Position numbers and translations under genes: made by a program. Below the pieces are notes generated by a model. The model saw only the letters and a list, made by a program, of their open reading frames with translations. It had not been told where the DNA came from and searched no databases. Positions 1 through 7,320 of a stretch of 18,443 bases of DNA are shown in pieces. Within the stretch, counting starts at the first letter, position 1; each line of letters begins with the position of its first letter. Source of the DNA: CAZIOI01 sp964540855 (GTDB taxonomy: Bacteria; Patescibacteriota; UBA1384; DTJR01); NCBI GenBank assembly GCA_964540855.1, contig CAZIOI010000010.1:1-18443 (forward strand), read 5' to 3'.

Positions 1-2
1 AA

Positions 3-10
3 TAGGAGGT
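3..10 (+). promoter_or_regulatory. Shine-Dalgarno site for thyA
   Basis: TAGGAGGT ends four bases before a GTG codon at 15. This strong site supports the GTG as the thyA start. The window begins too close upstream to show a promoter. Confidence 0.8.
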
Positions 11-14
11 AGCG

Positions 15-827
15 GTGAAGCAATACTTGGATTTGTTGCAAAAAATTCTCGATGATGGCGTTGATCGCAAGGATCGCACAGGCGTTGGCCGTCGTGGAAT
101 TTTTGGCCATCAGATGAGATTCGATCTCAATAAGGGCTTTCCGCTTGTCACAACAAAAAAAACCTATCTCAAGGCAATTATTCAAGAAACGCTTTGGTTT
201 TTGAGCGGTGATACGAACGTCAAATATCTCAACGATCACGGTATTACGATTTGGGATGAATGGGCAGACAAAAATGGTGAGCTAGGACCCGTCTATGGGA
301 AACAGTGGACGCGTTGGGAAGGGCCAAACGGAGAAAAGATAAATCAGATTGCTCAGGTACAAGAGATGCTTCGCAAAAATCCAGATAGTGCGCGTATTGT
401 TGTCAGTGCTTGGAACGTGGCTGATATTCAAGGGCTTATAAAGGGACAAAAATCAGCTCCGCCTGCTTGTCACACGCTGTTTCAGTTTTTTGTTGCTAAC
501 GGCAAGCTCTCGTGTCAACTATATATGCGTTCAAATGATGCCTTTTTAGGTGCGCCGTTTAACATTGCGCAGTATGCGCTTTTGACGATGATGATGGCGC
601 AAACAACAGGCTTAAAATTAGGCGAATATATTCACACAAACGGTGATGTCCACTTGTACCAAAATCATATTGAGCAGGCGAAATTGCAATTGTCTAGAAA
701 ACCGCGCAAGTTGCCGACGATGAAAATTAATCCCGATAAGAAAGATATTTTTGATTTCAAATACGAGGATTTTGAGTTGATTGGATATGATCCCTATCCG
801 GCAATTAAGGCGGATATTGCGGTATGA
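15..827 (+). CDS. thyA: thymidylate synthase ThyA
   Basis: Thymidylate synthase converts dUMP to dTMP using methylenetetrahydrofolate, producing dihydrofolate that the next gene product recycles. The 270-residue protein matches the usual length of the bacterial ThyA family end to end. Visible signatures are an N-terminus like that of the E. coli enzyme, DRTG at about 20-23, the IWDEWAD stretch near 79-85, the catalytic cysteine C152 in PPACHTLFQF, the RSND/FLGAPFNIA segment, GDVHLYQNH and a C-terminus ending IAV. The start is GTG with a strong Shine-Dalgarno site. Its stop codon overlaps the folA start (ATGA at 824-827), so the two genes are very likely translationally coupled. All expected catalytic elements are present. 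Confidence 0.98.
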   Translation: MKQYLDLLQKILDDGVDRKDRTGVGRRGIFGHQMRFDLNKGFPLVTTKKTYLKAIIQETLWFLSGDTNVKYLNDHGITIWDEWADKNGELGPVYGKQWTRWEGPNGEKINQIAQVQEMLRKNPDSARIVVSAWNVADIQGLIKGQKSAPPACHTLFQFFVANGKLSCQLYMRSNDAFLGAPFNIAQYALLTMMMAQTTGLKLGEYIHTNGDVHLYQNHIEQAKLQLSRKPRKLPTMKINPDKKDIFDFKYEDFELIGYDPYPAIKADIAV

Positions 828-1309
828 AAAAACCGATAATTTCATTAATAGCCGCTATTGGCAAAAACCGAGGGCTTGGGTTTCGCAATAAGTTACTTTG
901 GGATATCCCCGAGGATATGGCGCACTTTAAATCGGTAACCATGGGACACGCTGTGATTATGGGGCAAAAGACGTTTGAATCAATTGGGCATGCGCTACAT
1001 GGCAGAGCGAATATCGTACTAAGTCGAGATCCGAACTTTATAGCTGACAAATGTATTATTGTTGATTCGATCGAAAAGGCGCTTCGGGAAGCACGACAAG
1101 TCGAAAAAGAAGAAATATTTTTTATCGGTGGAGCGAGTATTTACGAGCAGGCTTTGGGTCTGGCGGATAAACTCTACTTGACGTTAATTGGTGATGAGCG
1201 CGAAGCAGATGTTTATTTTCCGGATTATTCAGCATTCATAGACAGAAAAAAAACCGGTTCGGGAATTTCAAACGGTATAAAATTTGAATTTTGGGAGATC
1301 AGAAAATGA
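824..1309 (+). CDS. folA: dihydrofolate reductase FolA
   Basis: Dihydrofolate reductase reduces dihydrofolate to tetrahydrofolate with NADPH, regenerating the cofactor consumed by ThyA. The 161-residue protein has the normal DHFR length. It shows the N-terminal IAAIGKNRGLG segment, LLWDIPEDMAHFK (a typical active-site W..PeDm.hFk pattern with the acidic residue), the MGQKTFESIG motif, the NADPH-binding R..IVLSR strand and the C-terminal FIGGASIYEQAL motif. The start overlaps the thyA stop (ATGA) and its own stop overlaps the tmk start in the same way, which places it in the middle of a three-gene thymidylate operon. Confidence 0.97.
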   Translation: MKKPIISLIAAIGKNRGLGFRNKLLWDIPEDMAHFKSVTMGHAVIMGQKTFESIGHALHGRANIVLSRDPNFIADKCIIVDSIEKALREARQVEKEEIFFIGGASIYEQALGLADKLYLTLIGDEREADVYFPDYSAFIDRKKTGSGISNGIKFEFWEIRK

Positions 1310-1962
1310 AAAAGCATGATTTTGGGGGGCTTTTTATTGCTTTTGAGGGGCTGGACGGCTCTGGTTCCTCGACGCAAGTCGGTTTGCTTACCGGCAGGCT
1401 CAAAGACGACGGATATCCGGCTTTTGAAACAAAAGAACCTACCAATAATATTATTGGCGGTTTGATCAGGGGACAGCTAACGCACGATTGGTCTTCGAGT
1501 ATGGAATGTTTGCAACTATTGTTTGCGGCGGATAGAGCGCACCATTTGCATCGAGAAATTATTCCAGCCCTTAAAGACAAAAAAATTATTGCCACGGACA
1601 GATACTTTTTCTCAACAATTGCCTTTGGTTCGCTCGAAATTGATAAAAAATGGCTGATGAGTCTAAACGAAAAATTTATTTTGCCCGATATCACTTTTTT
1701 GATAAAAGTTCCGCCGAAAGAATGTGTCAAAAGAATGCAATCCAGCCGTTTTGAGTTGGAGCTTTTTGAGCAAGAGCAAAAACTGACCAAAGTTTGGCAG
1801 ACCTATCATTGGCTAAGCCAAGAGTTTAAAAACGTATATGTTCTTGACGGCATGCAATCTCGCGCGCAAATTGCCGGCGAGGTTTATGAAATTACAAAGA
1901 GATTTTTACGCCGAAAAAATATTGAACGCAAGGAAACACTACTAAATTTGAAGAAAAAATAA
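1306..1962 (+). CDS. tmk: thymidylate kinase Tmk (unusual P-loop)
   Basis: Thymidylate kinase phosphorylates dTMP to dTDP, the step after ThyA. The 218-residue protein has the P-loop region FEGLDGSGSSTQ near residues 12-23, the dTMP-binding EPTNN.IGGLIR segment, and the TDRYFFSTIAF stretch containing the DRY/H motif of the family. I chose ATG 1306 over an in-frame TTG at 1291 because it makes an ATGA overlap with folA and has GGGAG eight bases upstream. Oddity: the P-loop lysine, normally in GxxGxGK[ST], is replaced by serine (GSGSSTQ). The rest of the fold signature looks intact, so I still call it Tmk. The C-terminus is lysine- and arginine-rich. Confidence 0.9.
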   Translation: MKKHDFGGLFIAFEGLDGSGSSTQVGLLTGRLKDDGYPAFETKEPTNNIIGGLIRGQLTHDWSSSMECLQLLFAADRAHHLHREIIPALKDKKIIATDRYFFSTIAFGSLEIDKKWLMSLNEKFILPDITFLIKVPPKECVKRMQSSRFELELFEQEQKLTKVWQTYHWLSQEFKNVYVLDGMQSRAQIAGEVYEITKRFLRRKNIERKETLLNLKKK

Positions 1963-1971
1963 TCGGGCCTC

Positions 1972-1998
1972 TGGACAAAATAGTAATTTAGATATAAT
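1972..1998 (+). promoter_or_regulatory. putative promoter of the GC-rich gene at 2034
   Basis: A perfect -10 box TATAAT lies at 1993-1998, with TGGACA at 1972-1977 as a possible -35 (15-base spacer, shorter than the ideal 17). It lies between tmk and the GC-rich gene and would give that gene its own transcript. Confidence 0.6.
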
Positions 1999-2033
1999 CT
2001 TGGCTCGAGATTGCTCATTAGGGGGAATGCGAC

Positions 2034-2471
2034 ATGGCAAACGATGCCAATGGTCTTCCAGTGTTTGCAGTGGGCGAACATGTTTACTTCATGCTTGAGG
2101 GCCAGTGGGAGTCTGGCACTGTCGTGACTTTCAACGTCGACGACCCGTCGTTGTTCGTGAATCTATGGCGACAGGGACTGCCGTGGCCGATTGGGCGTTT
2201 CTGTGTCGACCGTACTGAGTTGCGGCGTGGTCCCCTGTCTGTCAGCGAGTTCGCCGCTACTTTCTGTGACGAGGACGGCGAATGTTATCTCCGGCGGTAC
2301 GAGTGGGGATCGTACGCCAAGCGTTGGCACGATCCTCTCGATCTTGAGCGCGTCAGAGGTATGGCAGCCTCTATCAGGCGCGACTACGGTCAGAGCGAGG
2401 CCGAAGCCTTGATTGAGAGGCTGTTTACTCTCGCGACCGTGGCGGGAATAGAAGTGCCACCGCAGCTGTGA
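2034..2471 (+). CDS. uncharacterised protein of a GC-rich island
   Basis: I do not recognise this 145-residue protein. It is rich in W, R, D and E, has no signal peptide or membrane segment, and reads as a soluble protein. The N-terminal part (FAVGEHVYFMLEGQWESGTVV) resembles a small beta-barrel of the SH3/Tudor kind only in general character. The C-terminal half (about 95-145) looks helical. The start is supported by GGGGGA at 2021-2026, seven bases before the ATG. Base composition and codon use are much GC-richer than tmk before it and the metallopeptidase gene after it. Together with its private promoter and a strong GC-rich terminator, this suggests a self-contained and possibly acquired transcription unit. 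Confidence 0.75.
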   Translation: MANDANGLPVFAVGEHVYFMLEGQWESGTVVTFNVDDPSLFVNLWRQGLPWPIGRFCVDRTELRRGPLSVSEFAATFCDEDGECYLRRYEWGSYAKRWHDPLDLERVRGMAASIRRDYGQSEAEALIERLFTLATVAGIEVPPQL

Positions 2472-2489
2472 ACCACGTTGTCTTTACCT

Positions 2490-2521
2490 GGGCCGGCGAC
2501 TTCGCCGGCCCTCGATCTTTT
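2490..2521 (+). terminator. intrinsic terminator after the GC-rich gene
   Basis: A perfect 9-bp stem, GGGCCGGCG (2490-2498) with CGCCGGCCC (2503-2511), closes the loop ACTT and is followed by TCGATCTTTT. It lies 18 bases after the stop of the GC-rich gene and is far more GC-rich than the surroundings. Confidence 0.88.
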
Positions 2522-2536
2522 AAAAACCGATAAATC

Positions 2537-2545
2537 TGATATTAT
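2537..2545 (+). promoter_or_regulatory. putative extended -10 promoter for the T-box leader
   Basis: TGATATTAT fits an extended -10 (TGn followed by a TATAAT-like hexamer at 2540-2545). No good -35 box is seen 17 bases upstream, where the previous terminator tail lies. A transcript would begin near 2552, just ahead of the structured leader. Confidence 0.5.
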
Positions 2546-2551
2546 CGATGT

Positions 2552-2743
2552 TAAGGCGATGATGCGGTTACCACCGCGAAGCTGGCGGAAGAAAGCCGAG
2601 AGGCAAGTAAAGCCGCCCGATAGCGTAGCGCGATAGTCTGCGAAAAATGAGCCCCCGCGTTTTTATCCAGTGGGGAGTGAGGTGGAACCGTCCCGAGCAT
2701 AGTCGAAGGACCCTTACAACAGCAACCGCTGTTGTTTTTGTTT
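2552..2743 (+). promoter_or_regulatory. T-box-like riboswitch leader (probably threonine)
   Basis: This 190-base untranslated leader ends in a T-box-like element, GAGGTGGAACCG at 2679-2690, flanked by GGGA (2673-2676) and TCCC (2691-2694), which can pair to form the antiterminator helix. The TGGA in the bulge would pair with a tRNA ending UCCA. Upstream are several hairpins, including GGCGG/CCGCC around 2584-2614. A candidate Thr specifier ACC lies at 2570-2572, in the loop of GCGGT/ACCGC (2564-2577). A terminator follows at 2716. thrS is the second gene downstream, which fits T-box control by uncharged tRNA-Thr. The overall call rests on the T-box core, the terminator and the thrS context. 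The specifier assignment is tentative because it sits in a terminal loop rather than a clear internal loop. Confidence 0.72.
2716..2743 (+). terminator. regulatory terminator of the T-box leader
   Basis: ACAACAGC (2716-2723), loop AACC, and GCTGTTGT (2728-2735) form a perfect 8-bp stem followed by a T-rich run. It lies between the T-box core and the first gene, where a leader terminator is expected. How it competes with the antiterminator is not obvious. GTCC (2690-2693) and GGAC (2708-2711) could link the two structures. Confidence 0.8.
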
Positions 2744-2768
2744 AATTTTAGGATAAAGGAATAATGAT

Positions 2769-3599
2769 ATGGAAAGATTCGGTCAATTTTCTCCGGAGGA
2801 ATATATCAAAGAAAAAGCTGATGTCTTGGATGACGACAGGCTGAATAGATATCGGCTCGACGAGAATCAATATTTCCCTTATGTAGACGCTGTGCAATCT
2901 GGTCATAATTTAGAGCAAAATTTTGGGTCACCAGAATGTTTAAACGGTAAAAGAGGAGATTTAAGGCTTACGATGAGCACGGAGCCATTGAGAGAAGATG
3001 AAGAGAAATATATCTCCAGAAGGTTCCGACTGGAAGAAAGACAAGCGGCAATAAATAAATGGGGTGTATTGGGCGATTTAATTTTAGCAAAAGGTAATCT
3101 GCGAGATAGAGATGGGGTAAGAAAACTAAGAATTAGTGCTGAAGTTGGTGATCGTTGTAGGATAGTTATTAATAGATCTGCCATGTATCACCAGAGTTCG
3201 TCAGATTCTTTTACACCAGGAAGGAACATTATTGTTTTAAACGGTGATCCTATTTATCCTGCAAACCTCTTTACTTTAATGCACGAAATCGGGCATTTTA
3301 AGGCCTGGGAAAAGATGGGTCATTCGCAAAGAAAGGAGCATTTGGGTCATGTTAAAAAATTCAGACAAGATGTAAGTTCTATGTCATTTTTATTAAGCGA
3401 AGAGAGAAATGCGTGGGCCTATGCGCTGGATAAGTTGAGGCCATTTCTAGCTAAAAGCGAAAACGATCTTGATAAGGGGTTCATATCTACGAGGCAATTT
3501 TGTTTAGATTATATTCACCAAGTGTGCTTGCGAACATATGGAGAAGCAGGTTTAAAATTATTAGAACAAATTCAGGGAGATTTCAACAATGAGCAATAA
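2769..3599 (+). CDS. HExxH putative zinc metallopeptidase upstream of thrS
   Basis: This 276-residue soluble protein carries a zinc-peptidase motif, LMHEIGHFKAW, with H172, E173 and H176 as likely metal ligands and catalytic base. A possible third ligand is glutamate 211 or 212 in SEERNAWAYAL, the E..xA arrangement common after HExxH in gluzincin-like peptidases. The first 100 residues are highly charged with no recognisable domain. No signal peptide or membrane segment is visible, so it should act in the cytoplasm. The ATG has AAGGA eight bases upstream. The gene ends inside thrS (11-base overlap) and lies directly after the T-box leader, so it should be co-expressed with thrS in threonine starvation. 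The substrate is unknown. Confidence 0.8.
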   Translation: MERFGQFSPEEYIKEKADVLDDDRLNRYRLDENQYFPYVDAVQSGHNLEQNFGSPECLNGKRGDLRLTMSTEPLREDEEKYISRRFRLEERQAAINKWGVLGDLILAKGNLRDRDGVRKLRISAEVGDRCRIVINRSAMYHQSSSDSFTPGRNIIVLNGDPIYPANLFTLMHEIGHFKAWEKMGHSQRKEHLGHVKKFRQDVSSMSFLLSEERNAWAYALDKLRPFLAKSENDLDKGFISTRQFCLDYIHQVCLRTYGEAGLKLLEQIQGDFNNEQ

Positions 3600-5307
3600 A
3601 TTCAATATCGAAACGATTAGGCACTCGCTATCGCACGTGATGGCGGCGGCTGTGATGGAAATGTTTCCGGAGGCAAAGCTTGCTATTGGTCCGGCAATTG
3701 AAAACGGATTTTATTATGACTTTGATTTGCCGCGAACTTTGATTCCGGAGGATTTAGTATTGATCGAGAAGAAAATGCACAAAATTCTATCTTCGGGTGA
3801 TAGATTTGAAAAAACGGAAATTGACAGTAAAAAAGCCTTAGACGAACTCTTTAAAACAGATCAACAATACAAGATTGAGCTTATCAAGGACCTTATCGGA
3901 GAGGGCGAAAAAACGGTTTCGATTTATAAAACCGGAAAATTTGTCGATCTATGCAAAGGGCCGCATGTTGAAAATGTTTCTGATCTCGCCAAGGTCGGCT
4001 GGAAACTGGACAAGATTTCCGGCGCATACTGGAAGGGTAGCGAAAAGAACAAAATGCTCCAGCGAATTTACGCCTTGGCTTTTGAATCCGGCGATGATCT
4101 CAAAAAGTATTTAACGCAACGTGAAGAAGCCGAAAAACGCGATCATCGCAAAATTGGCGCAGAGCTTGATCTGTTTTCGTTTCACGAAGAAGGGCCCGGA
4201 TTTCCGTTTTGGCACAGCAAGGGTATGACTTTGTGGAACACCCTGCTTGATTGGTGGCGAGCTGAACACAAAGCGGCCGGATATGAAGAAGTAAAAACGC
4301 CAATTATATTGTGCAGGGATATGTGGGAGCAGTCGGGTCACTGGGATCATTACAAAAACAATATGTACTTCACCAAAATCGACGAGCGTGATTTTGCGGT
4401 CAAGCCGATGAACTGCCCGGGTGGAATGCTTCTATACAAAGAAAAATTACATTCATACAGAGAGTTACCTCTCAAAGTTGCCGAGATCGGGTTAGTGCAT
4501 CGCCACGAATTGGCTGGAACTCTGCACGGACTGATGAGGGTTCGGGCTTTTCATCAGGACGATGCGCACATTTTTTGCACCGAAGATCAGATTTCCGATG
4601 AAGTCAACAAGGTTATTGATCTTGTAGATAAAATGTATGGCAAGCTTGGACTAAAATATCATCTTGAGTTGTCCACGAGACCAGAAGAAGGCTCTATCGG
4701 TTCAGACGAAATGTGGCATAAAGCCGAAGATGCGCTGAAACGAGCGCTGGATAAAAAAGGACTAGAATATAAGCTAAACCCCGGTGATGGTGCGTTTTAC
4801 GGACCTAAAATTGACTTTCATATTGAGGATGCGATTGGCAGAACTTGGCAGATGGGGACGATTCAGCTTGACTTTGCTATGCCGGAAAGATTTGAGCTTG
4901 AGTATATAGCGGAGGATGGCGCTGTGTGCCGACCGGTTATGCTACACAGAGTGATCTTCGGAGCGGTCGAGCGGTTTATCGGTATTTTAATCGAGCATTA
5001 TGCCGGAGCTTTGCCGGTTTGGTTGTCGCCGGTGCAGGTGCGCATTTTGCCGATTGCCGACAGGCATAACGAATATGCGAAAAAAGTTGTTGATAAAATG
5101 GTCGCATCTGGTGTCCGCGTCGAACTGGATGATCGAACCGAATCGGTCGGCCGCAAAATCCGCGACGGCGAGATGCAAAAAATTCCTTATATGCTAATTA
5201 TCGGTGATAAAGAAATCGAAGCTGACAAGGTCGCCGTTCGCCGCTTTGGTGAGGGCGACAAGGGGCAGATGGATGTTGATCAGATTGTTGGAGAGATAAA
5301 GTCTTAG
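3589..5307 (+). CDS. thrS: threonyl-tRNA synthetase ThrS (no TGS domain)
   Basis: ThrS is the class II aminoacyl-tRNA synthetase that charges tRNA-Thr. The 572 residues begin directly with the second N-terminal (editing) domain: RHSLSH at 11-16 and CKGPHV at 122-127 supply its H..H and C..H residues. The catalytic core runs from about 190 to 470, with zinc ligands C276 (KPMNCPGG), H327 (DDAHIF) and H453 (VMLHR), and motif 2 RVRAFHQDD near 317-325. The anticodon-binding domain occupies about 475-572. The N-terminal TGS domain of the longer bacterial enzymes (about 640 residues) is absent. The ATG has AGGGAG nine bases upstream inside the preceding gene. A T-box-like leader lies upstream of the two-gene unit. 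Confidence 0.97.
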   Translation: MSNKFNIETIRHSLSHVMAAAVMEMFPEAKLAIGPAIENGFYYDFDLPRTLIPEDLVLIEKKMHKILSSGDRFEKTEIDSKKALDELFKTDQQYKIELIKDLIGEGEKTVSIYKTGKFVDLCKGPHVENVSDLAKVGWKLDKISGAYWKGSEKNKMLQRIYALAFESGDDLKKYLTQREEAEKRDHRKIGAELDLFSFHEEGPGFPFWHSKGMTLWNTLLDWWRAEHKAAGYEEVKTPIILCRDMWEQSGHWDHYKNNMYFTKIDERDFAVKPMNCPGGMLLYKEKLHSYRELPLKVAEIGLVHRHELAGTLHGLMRVRAFHQDDAHIFCTEDQISDEVNKVIDLVDKMYGKLGLKYHLELSTRPEEGSIGSDEMWHKAEDALKRALDKKGLEYKLNPGDGAFYGPKIDFHIEDAIGRTWQMGTIQLDFAMPERFELEYIAEDGAVCRPVMLHRVIFGAVERFIGILIEHYAGALPVWLSPVQVRILPIADRHNEYAKKVVDKMVASGVRVELDDRTESVGRKIRDGEMQKIPYMLIIGDKEIEADKVAVRRFGEGDKGQMDVDQIVGEIKS

Positions 5308-5315
5308 TATTTCGG

Positions 5316-5335
5316 TAACGAAGTGAGTATCGTTA
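5316..5335. repeat. small hairpin in the thrS 3' flank
   Basis: TAACGA (5316-5321) and TCGTTA (5330-5335) form a 6-bp stem with an 8-base loop just after the thrS stop. There is no T run, so it is not a convincing terminator. Confidence 0.4.
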
Positions 5336-5377
5336 TTAGGTGAAGTTTAGAGTCTAATATCAAGAAAAACAAAACCG

Positions 5378-5441
5378 ATACGGGCTTCCTCAACTAATGA
5401 CGATTGCCTATACGGGCCTCTTCACCGACTGACGAGATCAT
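5378..5441. repeat. imperfect 32-bp tandem direct repeat at the miaB-like 3' end
   Basis: Two adjacent 32-base copies begin ATACGGGC at 5378 and 5410 and match at 23 of 32 positions by eye. The second copy contains the last codons and stop of the minus-strand methylthiotransferase gene, and the first lies just beyond it. Confidence 0.6.
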
Positions 5442-6465
5442 TTAGAACTCCCCACCTTCTTTGTTTTTCGTTCCACGAGATTGGGTCGCCGAGTTTGAAG
5501 GCGGCGGTTTGAGGCCGCGGCGAGTACTTGTTGATATAGGCTGTAGTGTAGCTGACAGTTTTGAAGATCTCGATGGTTTGCTGAAAATCCTCCTCGGTCT
5601 CGCCCGGAAAACCAACTATCACATCTGTCGTGATATTGATTTTTGTATTGAATTTTTTTTGCGCGGCACGGATTTTTTCGATAATTGCCAGATATTGCGC
5701 TTTTGTATATGGGCGATTCATTGCGCGCAAAATTTTATCGGATCCCGATTGAATCGGCAGGTGAATCTCTTTTTTGATTTTTGGCAAGCTCGCAACCGCC
5801 TCAATGATTTCATCGGTCATATCTTTCGGGTGATTGGAGGTGAAAGAGATAATAAAATCACCCTCAAGATCATTGAGGCTTTTAAATAAAGTGTCTAATC
5901 TTGCAGCAGTTTCGGGGTCTTTGTAAGAATCGATCGTTTGGCCCAAGAGTAAAATATTTTTTTGCCCGTTTTTTATAAGTGTCTTTACATCATCGGTGAT
6001 CTCAGACATCTTGCGCGACCGCTCGCGTCCTCGGGTGAACGCTGTAGCGCAATAAGTGCAAAAGTTGTCGCAGCCAAACATTATCGGCACCGACGAGGAT
6101 ATTTTGCGTCCTTCGGACAGAAATTTGCCGACTTTTTCGCTATCTTTGATTTTTAAAATTTTCGCTAAATCTTCCGGTTTTTCTATGTCCCAAAAAGCGA
6201 CGTTTTTGAGCTGAAATTTCTTTTTGTCGTGATCTAGTACACAGCCGGTGAGGACGATTTGTTTGTCTGGATTATTTTTTACCAGTCCAAAAATGCGGTC
6301 AACTGCGGTTTGTCGCACGGAACAGGCGACTGCGACAACGAGGTCGGCAGATTCGATTGGCGTTGGGGTAAAGCCCAACTTCTCCAAAAGATAATTTACG
6401 CGCACACCATCGTGTTCGTTTTGTTGACATCCAATAACATGGACGTAGAAGTTTTTGATTTTCAT
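5422..6465 (-). CDS. MiaB-like radical-SAM methylthiotransferase, no TRAM domain
   Basis: The protein belongs to the MiaB/MtaB/RimO methylthiotransferase family, which inserts a methylthio group into tRNA bases or a ribosomal protein using two [4Fe-4S] clusters. The N-terminal UPF0004-type domain has its three cluster cysteines C13 (GCQQN), C48 (ACSVRQ) and C75 (TGCV). The radical-SAM motif C132-DNF-C136-TY-C139 follows, with downstream features TSNHP, LPIQSGS and VGFPGETEEDF. MiaB proteins are usually about 430-450 residues with a C-terminal TRAM RNA-binding domain. This one stops at 347 residues, just where TRAM would begin. The start forms an ATGA overlap with the upstream recombinase gene and has no Shine-Dalgarno site, suggesting translational coupling. 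Which of the three subfamilies it belongs to cannot be settled by eye. Confidence 0.9.
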   Translation of the reverse strand: MKIKNFYVHVIGCQQNEHDGVRVNYLLEKLGFTPTPIESADLVVAVACSVRQTAVDRIFGLVKNNPDKQIVLTGCVLDHDKKKFQLKNVAFWDIEKPEDLAKILKIKDSEKVGKFLSEGRKISSSVPIMFGCDNFCTYCATAFTRGRERSRKMSEITDDVKTLIKNGQKNILLLGQTIDSYKDPETAARLDTLFKSLNDLEGDFIISFTSNHPKDMTDEIIEAVASLPKIKKEIHLPIQSGSDKILRAMNRPYTKAQYLAIIEKIRAAQKKFNTKINITTDVIVGFPGETEEDFQQTIEIFKTVSYTTAYINKYSPRPQTAAFKLGDPISWNEKQRRWGVLNDLVSR

Positions 6466-7274
6466 AGTGGGCTTTTGATATTTTTAATACTTGGGTTTGT
6501 GACATGAGTGTATATTTGTGTGGTGCGAATGTTTGAATGTCCGAGCAATTCTTGAACATAACGAATATCAGTGCCATTTTCCAACAAATGAGTTGCGAAA
6601 CTATGGCGGAGAGAATGAAAAGTAGCCGGTTTTTTAGACCCGGATTTTTTTAATGCATTTTCAAATATTTTCCCCAATGTTCTCGTCGAAAGCTTGCCGC
6701 CTCTTTCGCTTTCAAACAATAAATCTTTAGGCTTATGGTAACTCAATACTTTGTTTAAATCGGGAATCAATTTTTCCGGCAAAACAGTGATTCGGTCTTT
6801 GTTGCCTTTGGCATTTTTTATGTGGATCGTTTTTTGTGCAATATCCAAATCCAGTATTTTTAGATCTTGCACTTCGCTAATTCTAAGTCCGGCGCCGTAT
6901 GCCAAAGAAATAATCATTTTGTGCTTTAAATTTGAGATTGAGCCAACAATCAAACTGATCTCTTCTCTTGATAAAACAATCGGAAGCTTTTGCGATCGTT
7001 TTGCAAATTTAATACTGATTTTATGATAATTTTTTAGGACATCACGATAGAGATATTTTATTGCATTTAGATGAAGATTGATTGTTTGCGATGATTTTCC
7101 GCAATCTTGCATTTGGAGCAAATAGTCTTTGATGTTTTCTTCATCTAGTTGATCAAGACCGGTTTTCTTGTATTTTAGATATTCTTTTATGCAAAAAAGA
7201 TAAGCTTTTACTGTCTTACTGCTGTAATTTCGTAATTTTAGTTCTCGCTCGACATTACTTAAAATTTGTTGCAT
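6462..7274 (-). CDS. tyrosine recombinase, Xer/IntI-like
   Basis: This is a tyrosine site-specific recombinase with a complete catalytic set. Numbered from the chosen start, these are R131 (AGLRISEV), K156 (NAKGNKD), H220 and R223 (HSLRHSF), H246 (LLGHSN) and nucleophile Y255 (QIYTHV). An N-terminal SAM-like DNA-binding domain covers about residues 1-90. I chose ATG 7274 (270 residues) because the reading frame upstream of it overlaps a promoter and an inverted repeat and looks unlike protein. The C-terminal stretch from KPATFHSLRHSFATHLL to IYTHV and a final KSPL resembles integron integrases, but the roughly 30-residue insertion that distinguishes IntI from Xer, located before HxxR, is absent. 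It is transcribed away from a row of cassette-like genes bounded by attC-like sites. It may be the recombinase for that array or a chromosomal Xer protein. Confidence 0.92.
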   Translation of the reverse strand: MQQILSNVERELKLRNYSSKTVKAYLFCIKEYLKYKKTGLDQLDEENIKDYLLQMQDCGKSSQTINLHLNAIKYLYRDVLKNYHKISIKFAKRSQKLPIVLSREEISLIVGSISNLKHKMIISLAYGAGLRISEVQDLKILDLDIAQKTIHIKNAKGNKDRITVLPEKLIPDLNKVLSYHKPKDLLFESERGGKLSTRTLGKIFENALKKSGSKKPATFHSLRHSFATHLLENGTDIRYVQELLGHSNIRTTQIYTHVTNPSIKNIKSPL

Positions 7275-7290
7275 TTTTGATATTGAAGAT

Positions 7291-7320
7291 ATAATATGAT
7301 ACCAAAGACTAGCGTAGCAA
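7291..7320 (-). promoter_or_regulatory. promoter of the recombinase gene
   Basis: On the minus strand TTGCTA (7320-7315) and TATTAT (7296-7291) are separated by 18 bases. Transcription would start about 10 bases before the ATG at 7274, leaving little or no leader, and no Shine-Dalgarno site is visible. The -35 box overlaps one arm of the inverted repeat 7312-7370. Confidence 0.6.

Noticed and set aside
1299..1790. Long open frame on the minus strand across tmk
   Set aside because: It is a shadow of tmk: no ribosome site, no recognisable protein, and the opposite frame is a clear thymidylate kinase.
5422..5424. Frameshifted TRAM domain after the MiaB-like stop
   Set aside because: Reading onward from the stop in the same frame gives a short peptide with no TRAM-like sequence, so I see no hidden domain.
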